A DNA stretch of 64,000 bases from Jannaschia rubra. Lineage in GTDB: Bacteria > Pseudomonadota > Alphaproteobacteria > Rhodobacterales > Rhodobacteraceae. Positions 16,462-25,104 of this stretch are shown piece after piece. How positions within the stretch are numbered: position 1 is the stretch's first letter; each line of letters begins with the position of its first letter. Where the stretch lies: positions 372,001 to 436,000 of the forward strand of contig NZ_CXPG01000020.1 in assembly GCF_001403735.1 (NCBI RefSeq). The letters are read 5' to 3'. Made by a program: the position numbers and the translations under genes. A model generated the notes under the pieces. That model worked only from the letters and a program-made list of their open reading frames with translations, searched no databases and had not been told where the DNA came from.

Positions 16462-18392
16462 TGTTCGCCACCATCCTGATCGCCAACCGGGGCGAGATCG
16501 CCTGCCGCGTCATCGACACCTGCCGCAGGCTGGGAGTGCGGACGGTCGCCGTCCATTCCGACGTCGACCGCGGCGCGCGGCATGTCGCCATGGCGGACGA
16601 GGCCGTGTCGCTGGGCGGTGCCGCCCCCGCCGACAGCTATCTGCGCGGCGACGCCATCATCGAAGCCGCGCGGGCCACGGGGGCGGAGGCGATCCACCCC
16701 GGCTACGGCTTCCTGTCCGAGAACCCCGCTTTCGTCGAGGCGGTGGAGGCGGCGGGGCTGGTGTTCATCGGCCCGTCCGCCAGCGCGATCCGGGCGATGG
16801 GCCTCAAGGACGCGGCGAAGGACCTGATGGAGAAGGCCGGTGTGCCGGTCGTGCCCGGCTATCGCGGCGAGAACCAGGACCCCGCGCATCTGGCGCGGCA
16901 GGCCGGGGACATCGGCTATCCGGTCCTCATCAAGGCTGTCGCGGGGGGCGGCGGCAAGGGGATGCGGCGGGTGGAGGCCCCCGACGCCTTCGCCGACGCG
17001 CTGGAGGCGGCGAAGTCCGAGGCCGCCAAGGCCTTCGGCAACGACCATGTGCTGATCGAGAAATGGATCGCCTCGCCCCGCCACATCGAGGTGCAGGTCT
17101 TCGGCGACGGCACCCGCGCGCTGCACCTGTTCGAACGCGATTGCTCGCTGCAACGCCGCCACCAGAAGGTGATCGAGGAGGCCCCGGCCCCCGGCATGAC
17201 GCCCGAAATGCGCGCCGCCATGGGCGACGCCGCCGTCCGCGCGGCCGAGGCCATCGGCTATTCCGGCGCGGGCACGGTCGAGTTCATCGTCGACGGATCG
17301 GACGGCCTGCGCCCCGACGGCTTCTGGTTCATGGAGATGAACACCCGGCTTCAGGTGGAACACCCCGTGACCGAGGCCATCACCGGCGTCGATCTGGTGG
17401 AATGGCAGCTCCGCGTCGCCTCGGGCGAGCCGCTGCCCGCCGCGCAGGAGGACCTGACGATCGAGGGTCACGCCTTCGAGGCGCGGCTCTACGCCGAGGA
17501 TGCGGAAAACGGCTTCCTTCCGCAGACGGGCCGCCTGACCCACCTGCGCTTCCCGCCGGGCGTGCGCGCCGAGACGGGGGTGCGGGCGGGCGATACGATC
17601 TCGCCCTGGTACGACCCGATGATCGCCAAGGTGGTGGTCCACGGGCCGACGCGGGCCACGGCGCTTCTGTCGCTGGAACGCGCGCTGGCGGGGACGCGGG
17701 TGGCGGGGACGGTCACGAACCTCGCCTTCCTGCGCCGCCTCGCGCGGCACGAGGGGTTCCGGGCGGGGGACGTGGATACCGGGTTGATCGATCGGGATAT
17801 CGCGGCCCTGTCCGCGCGGCCGGAGCCTTCGTCGCAGGTGCGCGCGCTCGCGGCGTTGGCGGCGCTCGGGCTCGACCGGCCGCAATGGCAGGAAGGCGCG
17901 CACCTCTGGACGCCGCTCGCCTGGACGGCGCGGCTGGTCTCGCGGGGCGACGAAATGACGGCGCGGGTCGAGGCACGGGGCGGCGGCAGCTGTCGCGTGA
18001 CGCTGGAGGACGCCGCGCACGAGGTGACGCGCGACGGCGGCTGGCGCATCGACGGCGCGCCCGTTGCGGCCGAGGTGGCGCATGGGCCCGGCGTCGTCCA
18101 TGTCTTCGACGACGACGCGCACAGCTTCGATGTGCCCGACCCCCTGGCCGTCGATGCGGCGGGCGGGGCCGCGTCGGGGCTGGTCGAGGCGCCGATGCCC
18201 GGCCTCGTCAAGGCGGTCTTCGTCGAGACGGGCGCGACCGTGGCGCAGGGCGACCGGCTGGCCGTGCTGGAGGCCATGAAGATGGAGCATGTGCTGACCG
18301 CCCCCCGCGACGGCACCGTGGCCGAGGTCCTGGCGACCGCCGGCACCCAGGTCGAGGCGGGCGCGCCCCTGATCCGGATGGAGGAGGAATGA
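16461..18392 (+). CDS. mccA: Methylcrotonyl-CoA carboxylase, biotin carboxylase/biotin carrier (alpha) subunit
   Basis: 643 aa. Domains in order: biotin carboxylase N-domain (FATILIANRGEIACRVI), ATP-grasp (KAVAGGGGKGMRRV, FLERDCS-type LFERDCSLQRRHQK, EMNTRLQVEHPVTE), biotin carboxylase C-domain, linker, and a C-terminal biotinyl domain with the biotinylated Lys607 in EAMKMEH. It carboxylates its own biotin with bicarbonate and ATP; MccB then transfers the CO2. ATG 16461 overlaps the ASCH stop. The biotin is presumably attached by the BirA encoded at 42843. Confidence 0.93.
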   Translation: MFATILIANRGEIACRVIDTCRRLGVRTVAVHSDVDRGARHVAMADEAVSLGGAAPADSYLRGDAIIEAARATGAEAIHPGYGFLSENPAFVEAVEAAGLVFIGPSASAIRAMGLKDAAKDLMEKAGVPVVPGYRGENQDPAHLARQAGDIGYPVLIKAVAGGGGKGMRRVEAPDAFADALEAAKSEAAKAFGNDHVLIEKWIASPRHIEVQVFGDGTRALHLFERDCSLQRRHQKVIEEAPAPGMTPEMRAAMGDAAVRAAEAIGYSGAGTVEFIVDGSDGLRPDGFWFMEMNTRLQVEHPVTEAITGVDLVEWQLRVASGEPLPAAQEDLTIEGHAFEARLYAEDAENGFLPQTGRLTHLRFPPGVRAETGVRAGDTISPWYDPMIAKVVVHGPTRATALLSLERALAGTRVAGTVTNLAFLRRLARHEGFRAGDVDTGLIDRDIAALSARPEPSSQVRALAALAALGLDRPQWQEGAHLWTPLAWTARLVSRGDEMTARVEARGGGSCRVTLEDAAHEVTRDGGWRIDGAPVAAEVAHGPGVVHVFDDDAHSFDVPDPLAVDAAGGAASGLVEAPMPGLVKAVFVETGATVAQGDRLAVLEAMKMEHVLTAPRDGTVAEVLATAGTQVEAGAPLIRMEEE

Positions 18393-19033
18393 GCAAGATC
18401 ACCCTCCACCACGTCCCCGGCACGCGGTCCGACCGCGTGCTGTGGCTGCTGCGCGAGATGGGGCTGGAGGCGGAGGTCCGCGTCTGGCCCTTCGACAAGG
18501 CGCTGCGCGGGCCGGAGTTCCTGGCGCTGAACCCTGCCGGACGGGTGCCCGCGCTGGAGATGGGGGGCCGGTCGCTGTGGGAAAGCGGCGCCATCATCGA
18601 GATGCTCTGCGAGACCCATCCCGAGACGGGCCTCGGCCGCGCGCCGGGTGAGGCGGAGCGGGCGGACTGGCTGATCCTGCTGCATTTCGCGGAGACGATC
18701 AGCCAGCACTCCGCCGCGCTGACGCAGCAGCACATCGCGCTGCGCGAGGACTGGATGCGCTCGCCCGTGGTGATGAAGCTGGAGGCGGCGCGCGTGGGCA
18801 AGTGCTTCGACGCCATCGAGGCGCGGCTCGCGGGCGACTGGCTTCTCTCGTCGTTCTCGGCCGCCGATGTGGCGGTGGGGCAGGCGGTGATGATGGCGCG
18901 GCATTTCCACCGCATCGGCGACCGGCCCCAGCTTGCCGCTTGGCTGGCACGTTGCGAATCCCGCCCCGCCTGTCCGGTCGAGCCGGTGAACGCGCTGCAC
19001 GCCCGGGACTTCTACGAGGTGCCCGATGCCTGA
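18389..19033 (+). CDS. Glutathione S-transferase family protein
   Basis: 214 aa, overlapping mccA by 4 nt. It has an N-terminal thioredoxin-like GST domain (TLHHVPGTRSDRVLWLLREMG; LNPAGRVPALE; LWESGAIIEML) and an all-helical C-terminal domain. The Ser/Tyr expected as glutathione-activating residue may be Ser in GTRSDR. GST homologues inside branched-chain degradation operons have no established role that I know; detoxification of reactive enoyl-CoA intermediates is one possibility. Its end overlaps the HMG-CoA lyase start by 8 nt. Confidence 0.8.
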   Translation: MSKITLHHVPGTRSDRVLWLLREMGLEAEVRVWPFDKALRGPEFLALNPAGRVPALEMGGRSLWESGAIIEMLCETHPETGLGRAPGEAERADWLILLHFAETISQHSAALTQQHIALREDWMRSPVVMKLEAARVGKCFDAIEARLAGDWLLSSFSAADVAVGQAVMMARHFHRIGDRPQLAAWLARCESRPACPVEPVNALHARDFYEVPDA

Positions 19034-19880
19034 GGCCGTCGAGATCTTCGAGGTCGGCCCCCGCGACGGGTTGCAGACCGAAAAGCGCCCGATCCCCACC
19101 GCCGACAAGATCGCGCTGGTCGACCTTCTGTCGCGCGCGGGGTTCCGGCGGATCGAGGTGGCGAGCTTCGTGAGCCCCAGGTGGGTGCCGCAGATGGCCG
19201 ACGGGGCCGAGGTTCTGGCCGGCATCGCGCGCGCGCCGGGCGTGGGTTATGCGGCGCTGACGCCCAACCTGCGCGGATACGAGGGCGCGCGGGCGGCGGG
19301 CGCGGACGAGGTGGCGATCTTCGCTTCGGCCTCCGAAGGGTTCTCGCGCGCGAACCTGAACGCGACCATCGCGGAAAGCCTCGCGCGGTTCGCTCCGGTG
19401 GCGGCGGCTGCACGGTCCGACGGCGTGCCGGTGCGGGGCTATGTCTCCTGCGTGACCGACTGCCCCTTCGACGGGCCGACCGCGCCGGGCGATGTGGCGC
19501 GCGTTGTGGCCGCGCTGCGCGACCTAGGCTGCCACGAGGTGAGCCTGGGCGACACCATCGGACGCGGCACGCCCGAGGCGGTGGACGCCATGCTGGACGC
19601 CGTTTCGGGCGAGATCGAGGCGGCGGCGCTCGCCGGACATTTCCACGACACGGCCGGTCGGGCGCTGGCCAATATCGACGTGGCGCTGGCGCGGGGCCTG
19701 CGCGTGTTCGACGCCGCCGTGGGGGGGCTCGGCGGCTGCCCCTATGCGCCGGGGGCGGCGGGCAACGTGGCGACCGAGGCGGTGCTGGCGCATCTGGAGG
19801 CGGCGGGCTTCGATACCGGACTGGACGCGCAGGTGGTGGCGCAGGCGGCGGCGCTGGCGCGGGGCATGCGGTCGGGCTGA
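19026..19880 (+). CDS. mvaB: Hydroxymethylglutaryl-CoA lyase
   Basis: 284 aa TIM-barrel lyase splitting HMG-CoA into acetyl-CoA and acetoacetate, the last step of leucine breakdown. Motifs: the metal/substrate block VGPRDGLQTE at the N-terminus, EVASFVSPRWVPQMAD, SLGDTIGRGTPE, HFHDTAGRALANI with the metal-binding His pair, and the active-site cysteine loop GGLGGCPYAPGAAGN. The 8-nt overlap with the GST gene and the following overlap show a tight operon. Also called liuE in leucine-degradation clusters. Confidence 0.93.
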   Translation: MPEAVEIFEVGPRDGLQTEKRPIPTADKIALVDLLSRAGFRRIEVASFVSPRWVPQMADGAEVLAGIARAPGVGYAALTPNLRGYEGARAAGADEVAIFASASEGFSRANLNATIAESLARFAPVAAAARSDGVPVRGYVSCVTDCPFDGPTAPGDVARVVAALRDLGCHEVSLGDTIGRGTPEAVDAMLDAVSGEIEAAALAGHFHDTAGRALANIDVALARGLRVFDAAVGGLGGCPYAPGAAGNVATEAVLAHLEAAGFDTGLDAQVVAQAAALARGMRSG

Positions 19881-20365
19881 TGGATGTGTTCCGGGGGGCC
19901 GAACGCCTTATGGCGATGGACGACGCGGCCTGGGCGCGGCACGGCAACCCCCGGTCGGTGGCGACGCGGTTCACCGTGCTGCCGCTGATCGCGCTGGCCA
20001 TCTGGTCGCGCGTCTGGCTGGGCTGGTGGGCGCTGGTCCCGCTGGCCGGGGCGCTCGGCTGGAACTGGCTGAACCCGCGCCTCTTTTCCGCGGAGTACGA
20101 CCCCGACAACTGGGCCACCCGCGCGGTGGAGGGCGAGCGCATCTTCCTGCGCCACCGCGCCGACATCGCGCCCCGTCACCGGCGGATGGCCGTCTGGCTG
20201 AGCATGGGCAGCCTGCCCGGCCTCGCGGTCATGGGTTGGGGGCTCTGGGCGCTCTGGTGGGACTGGGCGGTGTTCGGCGTGGCGCTCGCGATCCTGCCGA
20301 AGCTGTGGTTCTGCGACCGGATGGTCTGGATCCATGCCGATTGGACGAAAGGGAGGGCAACATGA
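19880..20365 (+). CDS. Small membrane protein, possibly DUF6653 family
   Basis: 161 aa starting at ATG 19880 in a TGATG overlap with the lyase gene. It has two hydrophobic regions: about 33-57 (LPLIALAIWSRVWLGWWALV) and about 105-135 (SMGSLPGLAVMGWGLWALWW). It is Trp-rich with a conserved-looking WARHGNP-SV-TRF start and NPRLF. This resembles a domain-of-unknown-function family that I recall as DUF6653; the name is tentative. It sits between the last two leucine-degradation enzymes and overlaps liuC by 4 nt. Function unknown. Confidence 0.65.
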   Translation: MDVFRGAERLMAMDDAAWARHGNPRSVATRFTVLPLIALAIWSRVWLGWWALVPLAGALGWNWLNPRLFSAEYDPDNWATRAVEGERIFLRHRADIAPRHRRMAVWLSMGSLPGLAVMGWGLWALWWDWAVFGVALAILPKLWFCDRMVWIHADWTKGRAT

Positions 20366-21144
20366 CCCACGAGACGCTTGAGGTCGCCCGCGACGCGCGC
20401 GGCGTCGTGACGGTGACGCTGGACCTGCCGGAGACGCACAACGCGCTGTCGGCGGCGATGATGGACGAGTTGACCGGCCTGGCGGGCACGCTCGGCGCCG
20501 ACGACAGCCGGGTGGTCGTGCTGACCGGGCGGGGCGCGTCCTTCTGCGCGGGGGGCGACCTGCGGTGGATGCGGGCGCAGTTCGATGCGGATGCCGCGGC
20601 GCGGGCCGTCGAAGGGCGGCGGCTGGCGGGGATGTTGCAGGCGTTGAATACCCTGCCCAAGCCCCTGATCGCGCGGGTGCAGGGCAATGCTTTCGGCGGT
20701 GGCGTGGGGCTTTGCTGCGTGGCCGATGTGGCGGTGGCGGCCGACAGCGCGCTGTTCGGCCTGACCGAGACGCGGCTGGGCCTGATCCCCGCGACCATCG
20801 GCCCCTATGTCATCGCGCGGCTGGGCGAGGGGCCGGCGCGGCGCGTCTTCATGAACGGCCGCCGCTTCGGCGCGGCCGAGGCGCGGGACCTGGGCGTGGT
20901 GGCGCGCGTGGTCGCCCCGGACGATCTGGACGCCGCGGTCGAGGCCGAGGTCGCGCCCTATCTGTCCTGCGCGCCGGGGGCCGTGGCCGATGCCAAGCGG
21001 CTGGCCCGCAGCCTGGGACCCGTGATCGACGAGGACACGATCGCGGCCACCATCGACGCGCTCGCCGCCCGGTGGGAGGGGGAGGAGGCGGCCGAAGGCG
21101 TGGGCGCCTTCTTCGACCGGCGCAAGCCGCGCTGGGCCGACTGA
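20362..21144 (+). CDS. liuC: Enoyl-CoA hydratase/isomerase, probable methylglutaconyl-CoA hydratase
   Basis: 260 aa crotonase-fold protein. Oxyanion-hole strands SFCAGGDLRWMRAQ and GNAFGGGVGLCCVADVAVA, then the catalytic acidic block LTETRLGLIPATIGPYVIARLG, in the form typical of methylglutaconyl-CoA hydratases. It hydrates 3-methylglutaconyl-CoA (MccAB product) to HMG-CoA (lyase substrate), so the cluster contains every step from isovaleryl-CoA to acetoacetate. ATG 20362 lies just after GGGAGGG and overlaps the preceding stop. Confidence 0.88.
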   Translation: MTHETLEVARDARGVVTVTLDLPETHNALSAAMMDELTGLAGTLGADDSRVVVLTGRGASFCAGGDLRWMRAQFDADAAARAVEGRRLAGMLQALNTLPKPLIARVQGNAFGGGVGLCCVADVAVAADSALFGLTETRLGLIPATIGPYVIARLGEGPARRVFMNGRRFGAAEARDLGVVARVVAPDDLDAAVEAEVAPYLSCAPGAVADAKRLARSLGPVIDEDTIAATIDALAARWEGEEAAEGVGAFFDRRKPRWAD

Positions 21145-21250
21145 CCCGCCGTCACCTTGCCGAAGGGGCGGGGGCGCGATCTGACGTCTTGCCGTCGGGA
21201 CCGGTATCGCTAGGCTCGGGCGAAACCCTCGCCAGAAGGATCACAGGCCC

Positions 21251-22372
21251 ATGCTCACCCGTCGTGCGTTCACCCTCGCCGCCTCCGCTGTCCTGGTCAC
21301 GGGCTGTTCGGGCAGGCCCCCCGGCGCGGGCGTGGCCGCCCGGCGGCAGGACCCCGCGCTGCTGCCGCAGCCGAACCCGGGCTGGGATGCCTGGGTCGCG
21401 TCGTTCAAGGGGCGGGCTGCGGCGCAGGGCATCCGGCAGGACGTCATCGACGGTGCCTTTCGGGGCGCGGGCTTCCTGCCCGGCGTGGTCGAGCGCGATC
21501 GCAACCAGACCGAGTTCAAGCGCAGCTTCGAGGATTACATCGCCATCGTGGCGCCTGAACGGAAGGTTGCCGAGGGCCGCGCGGCCTTTGCGCGCAACCG
21601 CGCGACGCTGACCGCGATCGAGGGGCGATACGGCGTTCCCGCCGAGATCGTCGCGGCGATCTGGGGCGTCGAGAGCAATTTCGGCCAGCGGCGCGGCGAT
21701 ATCGGCACGGTCTCGGCCCTGTCGACGTTGGCCTATGACGGCCGCCGCGGCGCCTTCTTCGAGGCGCAGTTGATCGCGGCGCTGAAGATCCTCCAGGCGG
21801 GCGACGTGACACCCGATCGGATGGTCGGAAGCTGGGCCGGGGCCATGGGCCACACGCAGTTCATCCCCACGTCCTATCTGCAATCGGCGGTGGATTTCAC
21901 CGGCGACGGGCGCCGCGACATCTGGGGCGAGGACCCGACGGATGCGCTTGCCTCGGCCGCGGCCTATCTGGCGGGGGCGGGCTGGCAGCGGGGCGCCTCC
22001 TGGGCGGTCGAGGACCCGAACGGCAACCTGACGCCCGACGCGGGCGGGCCGTCGTTCCGGACGGGGCCGAACTTCCGCGTCATCAAGCGCTACAACAACT
22101 CCGACAGCTATGCCCTGGGGGTGGGCCACCTGGCGGACCGCATCGCGGGCGGCGGGCCGCTACGGCAACCCTTCGGGCCCGACCGATACGGCTTGACCAT
22201 CGACCAGCGGCAGGACCTGCAACGGCGGCTGACGGCGGCGGGATTCGACACCGACGGCAGCGACGGGGTGATCGGCCCGAAAAGCCGCACGGCCATCGCC
22301 GCCTATCAGCGGTCGCGCGGCCTGCCCGCCACGGGCGACCCGTCGGCGGCCCTGCTGGCAAGCCTCGGATAG
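21251..22372 (+). CDS. Lytic murein transglycosylase (MltB type) lipoprotein
   Basis: 373 aa. The N-terminal signal ends in a lipobox (VLVTGCSG), so it is an outer-membrane lipoprotein. Residues about 40-300 are the MltB/SLT2 catalytic domain with the active Glu in WGVESNFGQRRG, GAMGHTQFIPTSYL and GDGRRDIWGEDPTDALASAAAYL. Residues about 310-370 form a PG_binding_1 domain (DLQRRLTAAGFDTDG, DGVIGPKSRTAIAAYQ). It cleaves peptidoglycan glycan strands to 1,6-anhydro products. AAGGA lies upstream of ATG 21251. It stands alone between the leucine cluster and the SH3 gene. Confidence 0.9.
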   Translation: MLTRRAFTLAASAVLVTGCSGRPPGAGVAARRQDPALLPQPNPGWDAWVASFKGRAAAQGIRQDVIDGAFRGAGFLPGVVERDRNQTEFKRSFEDYIAIVAPERKVAEGRAAFARNRATLTAIEGRYGVPAEIVAAIWGVESNFGQRRGDIGTVSALSTLAYDGRRGAFFEAQLIAALKILQAGDVTPDRMVGSWAGAMGHTQFIPTSYLQSAVDFTGDGRRDIWGEDPTDALASAAAYLAGAGWQRGASWAVEDPNGNLTPDAGGPSFRTGPNFRVIKRYNNSDSYALGVGHLADRIAGGGPLRQPFGPDRYGLTIDQRQDLQRRLTAAGFDTDGSDGVIGPKSRTAIAAYQRSRGLPATGDPSAALLASLG

Positions 22373-22465
22373 CCGATAACACCGGCCCGTCCTTGCGGCC
22401 GCCGTCACGCCATGCGACCGGCGAGGGGCGGGTGCCGGACCCCGCGGTGCCGCCCGGAGGCTTTG

Positions 22466-23125
22466 ATGAAACGGATCGTCGCGATCATCCTTGTCGCCCT
22501 GTTCTGCGCGCAACCTGGCGTGGCACAGACGATCCGCAACGCGAACGCCTATCCTGTCTTTTTGCGCGAGGGGCCTGGACTGTTCTATCCCGAGACCGAC
22601 CGCCTCGACCCGGGCGAGGTGGCGGACCTGGGCCATTGCGACGAACGGGGCCTGTGGTGCATCGTCTCGACGAACGCGAAATGGGGCTGGATCAACGTGT
22701 CGGTCCTGGGCGCACGGGGTGGCACGGCGGCGGCACCGCTCGACCCCATGGACGTGGCGCCACAGCCGGTGCCCATGTATCCCGTGTTCGTCGACCCCCT
22801 GCCCGATGCGCCGGACCGAGCGTCGCCTGAGGCGCCCCGGGTGGCGGACGGGGTGCCGCCGCTGATCTTTTCGGTGACCGAGCCGTTCGGCAACGTCACG
22901 GCCGGGCTGGTGAACATGCGGGCGGGGCCGGGGACGGAGAACGCCGTCGTCGGGCGGTTGCGCCCCGGCGAGGGTGGCCGGATCGACGTCTGCAACCCGG
23001 CGCAGGACTGGTGCCGCATCGCCGCGCCGGGCGTGGGGCCCGCCTGGGTCAAGATGACGCTGATGGGCGCGCCCCGGCCCCGGTCGGCCGCCGGGCGCGT
23101 TGACGTCGCCCCGACCCGGCCTTAG
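22466..23125 (+). CDS. Secreted protein with two bacterial SH3 domains
   Basis: 219 aa from ATG 22466, 5 nt after CGGAGG. It has a signal peptide (MKRIVAIILVALFCAQPGVAQ). The first SH3b-like unit spans about 22-85 (FLREGPGLFYPE, GEVADLGHCDERGLWCIV, WGWINVSVLG), then a Pro-rich linker, then a second unit at about 145-205 (VNMRAGPGTENAVVGRLRPGE, WCRI, AWVKMTLMG). Each unit carries a Cys pair. Such proteins usually bind peptidoglycan or periplasmic partners. It precedes nuoA by only 33 bp, but a functional link to complex I is not expected. Confidence 0.8.
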   Translation: MKRIVAIILVALFCAQPGVAQTIRNANAYPVFLREGPGLFYPETDRLDPGEVADLGHCDERGLWCIVSTNAKWGWINVSVLGARGGTAAAPLDPMDVAPQPVPMYPVFVDPLPDAPDRASPEAPRVADGVPPLIFSVTEPFGNVTAGLVNMRAGPGTENAVVGRLRPGEGGRIDVCNPAQDWCRIAAPGVGPAWVKMTLMGAPRPRSAAGRVDVAPTRP

Positions 23126-23158
23126 AGCGGGGGAACCCGAGACGCCCGGAGGCTGCCC

Positions 23159-23524
23159 ATGGACTTTTTGCTTCGCGAATACCTGCCGATTTTGGTCTTC
23201 CTCGTCGTGGCGGTGGGGCTGGGGCTGGTGCTGGTTCTGGCGGCCGTGGTGCTGGCTGTCCGCAACCCCGATCCCGAGAAGGTCTCGGCCTACGAATGCG
23301 GCTTCAACGCCTTCGACGACGCGCGGATGAAGTTCGACGTGCGTTTCTACCTCGTGGCGATCCTGTTCATCATCTTCGACCTCGAGATCGCGTTCCTGTT
23401 TCCCTGGGCCGTGTCGTTCGCGGGCCTGACGGAGGCCGCGTTCTGGTCGATGATGGTCTTCCTGGGCGTCCTGACGGTGGGGTTCGCCTACGAATGGAAG
23501 AAGGGCGCTCTCGACTGGGAGTGA
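23159..23524 (+). CDS. nuoA: NADH-quinone oxidoreductase subunit A
   Basis: 121 aa membrane subunit with three transmembrane helices. The conserved loop between the first two reads [23 protein letters not shown], which in complex I lies at the quinone-site region, then [20 protein letters not shown], highly conserved in NuoA/ND3. It is the first gene of the nuo operon, with CGGAGG ahead of ATG 23159. Unusually for this operon, a 441-bp gap separates it from nuoB. Confidence 0.95.
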   Translation: MDFLLREYLPILVFLVVAVGLGLVLVLAAVVLAVRNPDPEKVSAYECGFNAFDDARMKFDVRFYLVAILFIIFDLEIAFLFPWAVSFAGLTEAAFWSMMVFLGVLTVGFAYEWKKGALDWE

Positions 23525-23555
23525 TCCTGTCCCCCGGCCGCGTCCCGGGCGGACG

Positions 23556-23587
23556 CGGCGCCGGTGAGTATTTCCGACAGGAAGAAG
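23556..23587 (+). repeat. Dispersed intergenic repeat, copy B
   Basis: This copy reads GCGCCGGTGAGTATTTCCGA then CAGGAAGAAG. It is a variant of the copy at 15988-16020, with the GC-rich left half degenerate and the TATTTCCGACAGGAAG right half intact. It lies 32 bp after the nuoA stop. Its inverted partner is at 23737-23770. Confidence 0.45.
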
Positions 23588-23736
23588 CCTCGTTCACCCG
23601 ATCTTAACCCGCCCGCGGCAGGCTGACCCCTGCGGAACAGGCTGGAGAGCCGATGGCCGTACAGGGAGAAGCCTGGCTTCCCCGCCCCCGGATGGCCTTA
23701 CGCCTGGCGATCTGTCCGCCGGGGGCGACCTGCCCC

Positions 23737-23770
23737 TTTCTTCCTGCCCTAAATACTCCCGCCGGAGGCT
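23737..23770 (-). repeat. Dispersed intergenic repeat, copy C
   Basis: On the minus strand this reads GCCTCCGGCGGGAGTATTTA followed by GGGCAGGAAGAAAG, the fullest version of the repeat in the window. It lies within the nuoA-nuoB gap, oriented against copy B. Confidence 0.5.
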
Positions 23771-23965
23771 CCTGCCCGGTGGACACGCGCGAGGGTGGCT
23801 TGGGGGCGGGACGCCATGTCGCGGGCGGGGGCCTGCAATTCCGTCGCCGTCCGTTCTATGTAACGTATCGCGGTGCGCGCGTTGACCCCCAATGGGGCGC
23901 GGGCTACACCGCAGACCGACCGGGGGCCCCGCGCCCCCGCCGAGATTCCCGAAGGAGCGGCGACG

Positions 23966-24499
23966 ATGGGCGTGCAGACCGGACTGAACACCGCGGGCGG
24001 CGACAAAGAACACGCCACCCAGCTTCTGAACCGAGAGCTTCAGGACAAGGGGTTCCTGCTGACATCGACCGAGGACATCATCAACTGGGCGCGCACCGGC
24101 AGCCTGCACTGGATGACCTTCGGCCTTGCCTGCTGCGCGGTCGAGATGATGCACACGGCCATGCCCCGCTACGACATGGAGCGGTTCGGCATGGCGCCCC
24201 GCGCCTCTCCGCGCCAGTCGGACCTGATGATCGTCTCGGGCACGCTGACCAACAAGATGGCGCCGGCGCTGCGCAAGGTCTACGACCAGATGCCCGAGCC
24301 GCGGTACGTGCTGTCCATGGGGTCCTGCGCCAATGGCGGCGGATACTATCACTACAGCTATTCGGTGGTGCGGGGCTGTGACCGGATCGTGCCGGTCGAC
24401 CTCTACGTGCCGGGCTGTCCGCCCACGGCCGAGGCGCTGCTCTACGGTCTCCTGCAACTCCAGCGGAAGATCCGCCGGACCGGAACGCTGGTGCGCTGA
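23966..24499 (+). CDS. nuoB: NADH-quinone oxidoreductase subunit B
   Basis: 177 aa from ATG 23966, 8 nt after GAAGGAG. It carries the N2 [4Fe-4S] cluster next to quinone: the paired cysteines in [11 protein letters not shown], then the Cys in [17 protein letters not shown] and in [11 protein letters not shown]. It sits in the hydrophilic arm against NuoD. Its stop overlaps nuoC (TGATG). Confidence 0.96.
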   Translation: MGVQTGLNTAGGDKEHATQLLNRELQDKGFLLTSTEDIINWARTGSLHWMTFGLACCAVEMMHTAMPRYDMERFGMAPRASPRQSDLMIVSGTLTNKMAPALRKVYDQMPEPRYVLSMGSCANGGGYYHYSYSVVRGCDRIVPVDLYVPGCPPTAEALLYGLLQLQRKIRRTGTLVR

Positions 24500-25104
24500 T
24501 GGAAGAACAACTTCGGGAACTGGCGGCGCATATCGAGCTGCGGCAGGGCGATCTGGTGTCGTCCCATTCCATCGCCACGGACGAGCTGACGCTGGAGGCC
24601 ACGGCGTCGGACGTGCCGGCCCTGGTGGACTTCCTGCGGAGCGACGAACAGTGCCGGTTCGCGTCGCTCGTGGACATCACCGCGATCGACTATCCGGGCG
24701 ACGACCGGCGGTTCTGCATCGTCTATCACTTCCTGTCGATGTACCGGAACCAGCGCATCCGCGTGAAGGCCCGCGTGCGCGCCGAGGAGATCGTGCCCTC
24801 GATCACCGGCATCCATCCCTCCGCCAACTGGTTCGAGCGGGAGGTGTTCGACATGTTCGGCGTGCTGTTCTCGGGCCATCCGGACCTGCGCCGCATCCTG
24901 ACCGACTACGGCTTTCGCGGTCATCCGCTGCGCAAGGATTTCCCGACCACGGGCTATACCGAGGTGCGGTACGACGAGGTCACCAAGCGCGTGATCTACG
25001 AGCCTGTGAACCTGACGCAGGAATACCGGCAGTTCGATTTCATGTCGCCGTGGGAGGGTGCGGAATACGTGCTGCCCGGCGACGAGAAGGGGGAGGCGAA
25101 GTGA
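24499..25104 (+). CDS. nuoC: NADH-quinone oxidoreductase subunit C
   Basis: 201 aa, a separate NuoC (30 kDa type) and not fused to NuoD as in E. coli. Conserved core: [62 protein letters not shown], and the closing [11 protein letters not shown] structural subunit of the peripheral arm. It overlaps nuoB by 1 nt and the following small gene by 4 nt (GTGA). Confidence 0.96.
   Translation: MEEQLRELAAHIELRQGDLVSSHSIATDELTLEATASDVPALVDFLRSDEQCRFASLVDITAIDYPGDDRRFCIVYHFLSMYRNQRIRVKARVRAEEIVPSITGIHPSANWFEREVFDMFGVLFSGHPDLRRILTDYGFRGHPLRKDFPTTGYTEVRYDEVTKRVIYEPVNLTQEYRQFDFMSPWEGAEYVLPGDEKGEAK

Larger units (their letters stand above)
23525..23965. other. 441-bp gap between nuoA and nuoB holding two inverted copies of a dispersed repeat
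   Basis: No supported gene: the open frames here lack family resemblance and merge out of frame into nuoB. The stretch contains copy B (23556-23587) and copy C (23737-23770, opposite strand) of the CCTCCGGCGGG...TATT...CAGG repeat, about 150 bp apart in inverted orientation, which could pair as RNA. The last part (23951-23957) is the GAAGGAG ribosome site of nuoB. A promoter for nuoB onward could lie here, but I see no clear -35/-10 pair. Confidence 0.6.

Noticed and set aside
16440-18290. A 616-codon minus-strand frame opposite mccA
   Set aside because: Antisense to a biotin carboxylase with all family motifs; no resemblance of its own.
23653-24381. A 242-codon plus-strand frame spanning the nuoA-nuoB gap and running into nuoB
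   Set aside because: It runs out of frame over nuoB and contains the dispersed repeat; no family resemblance.
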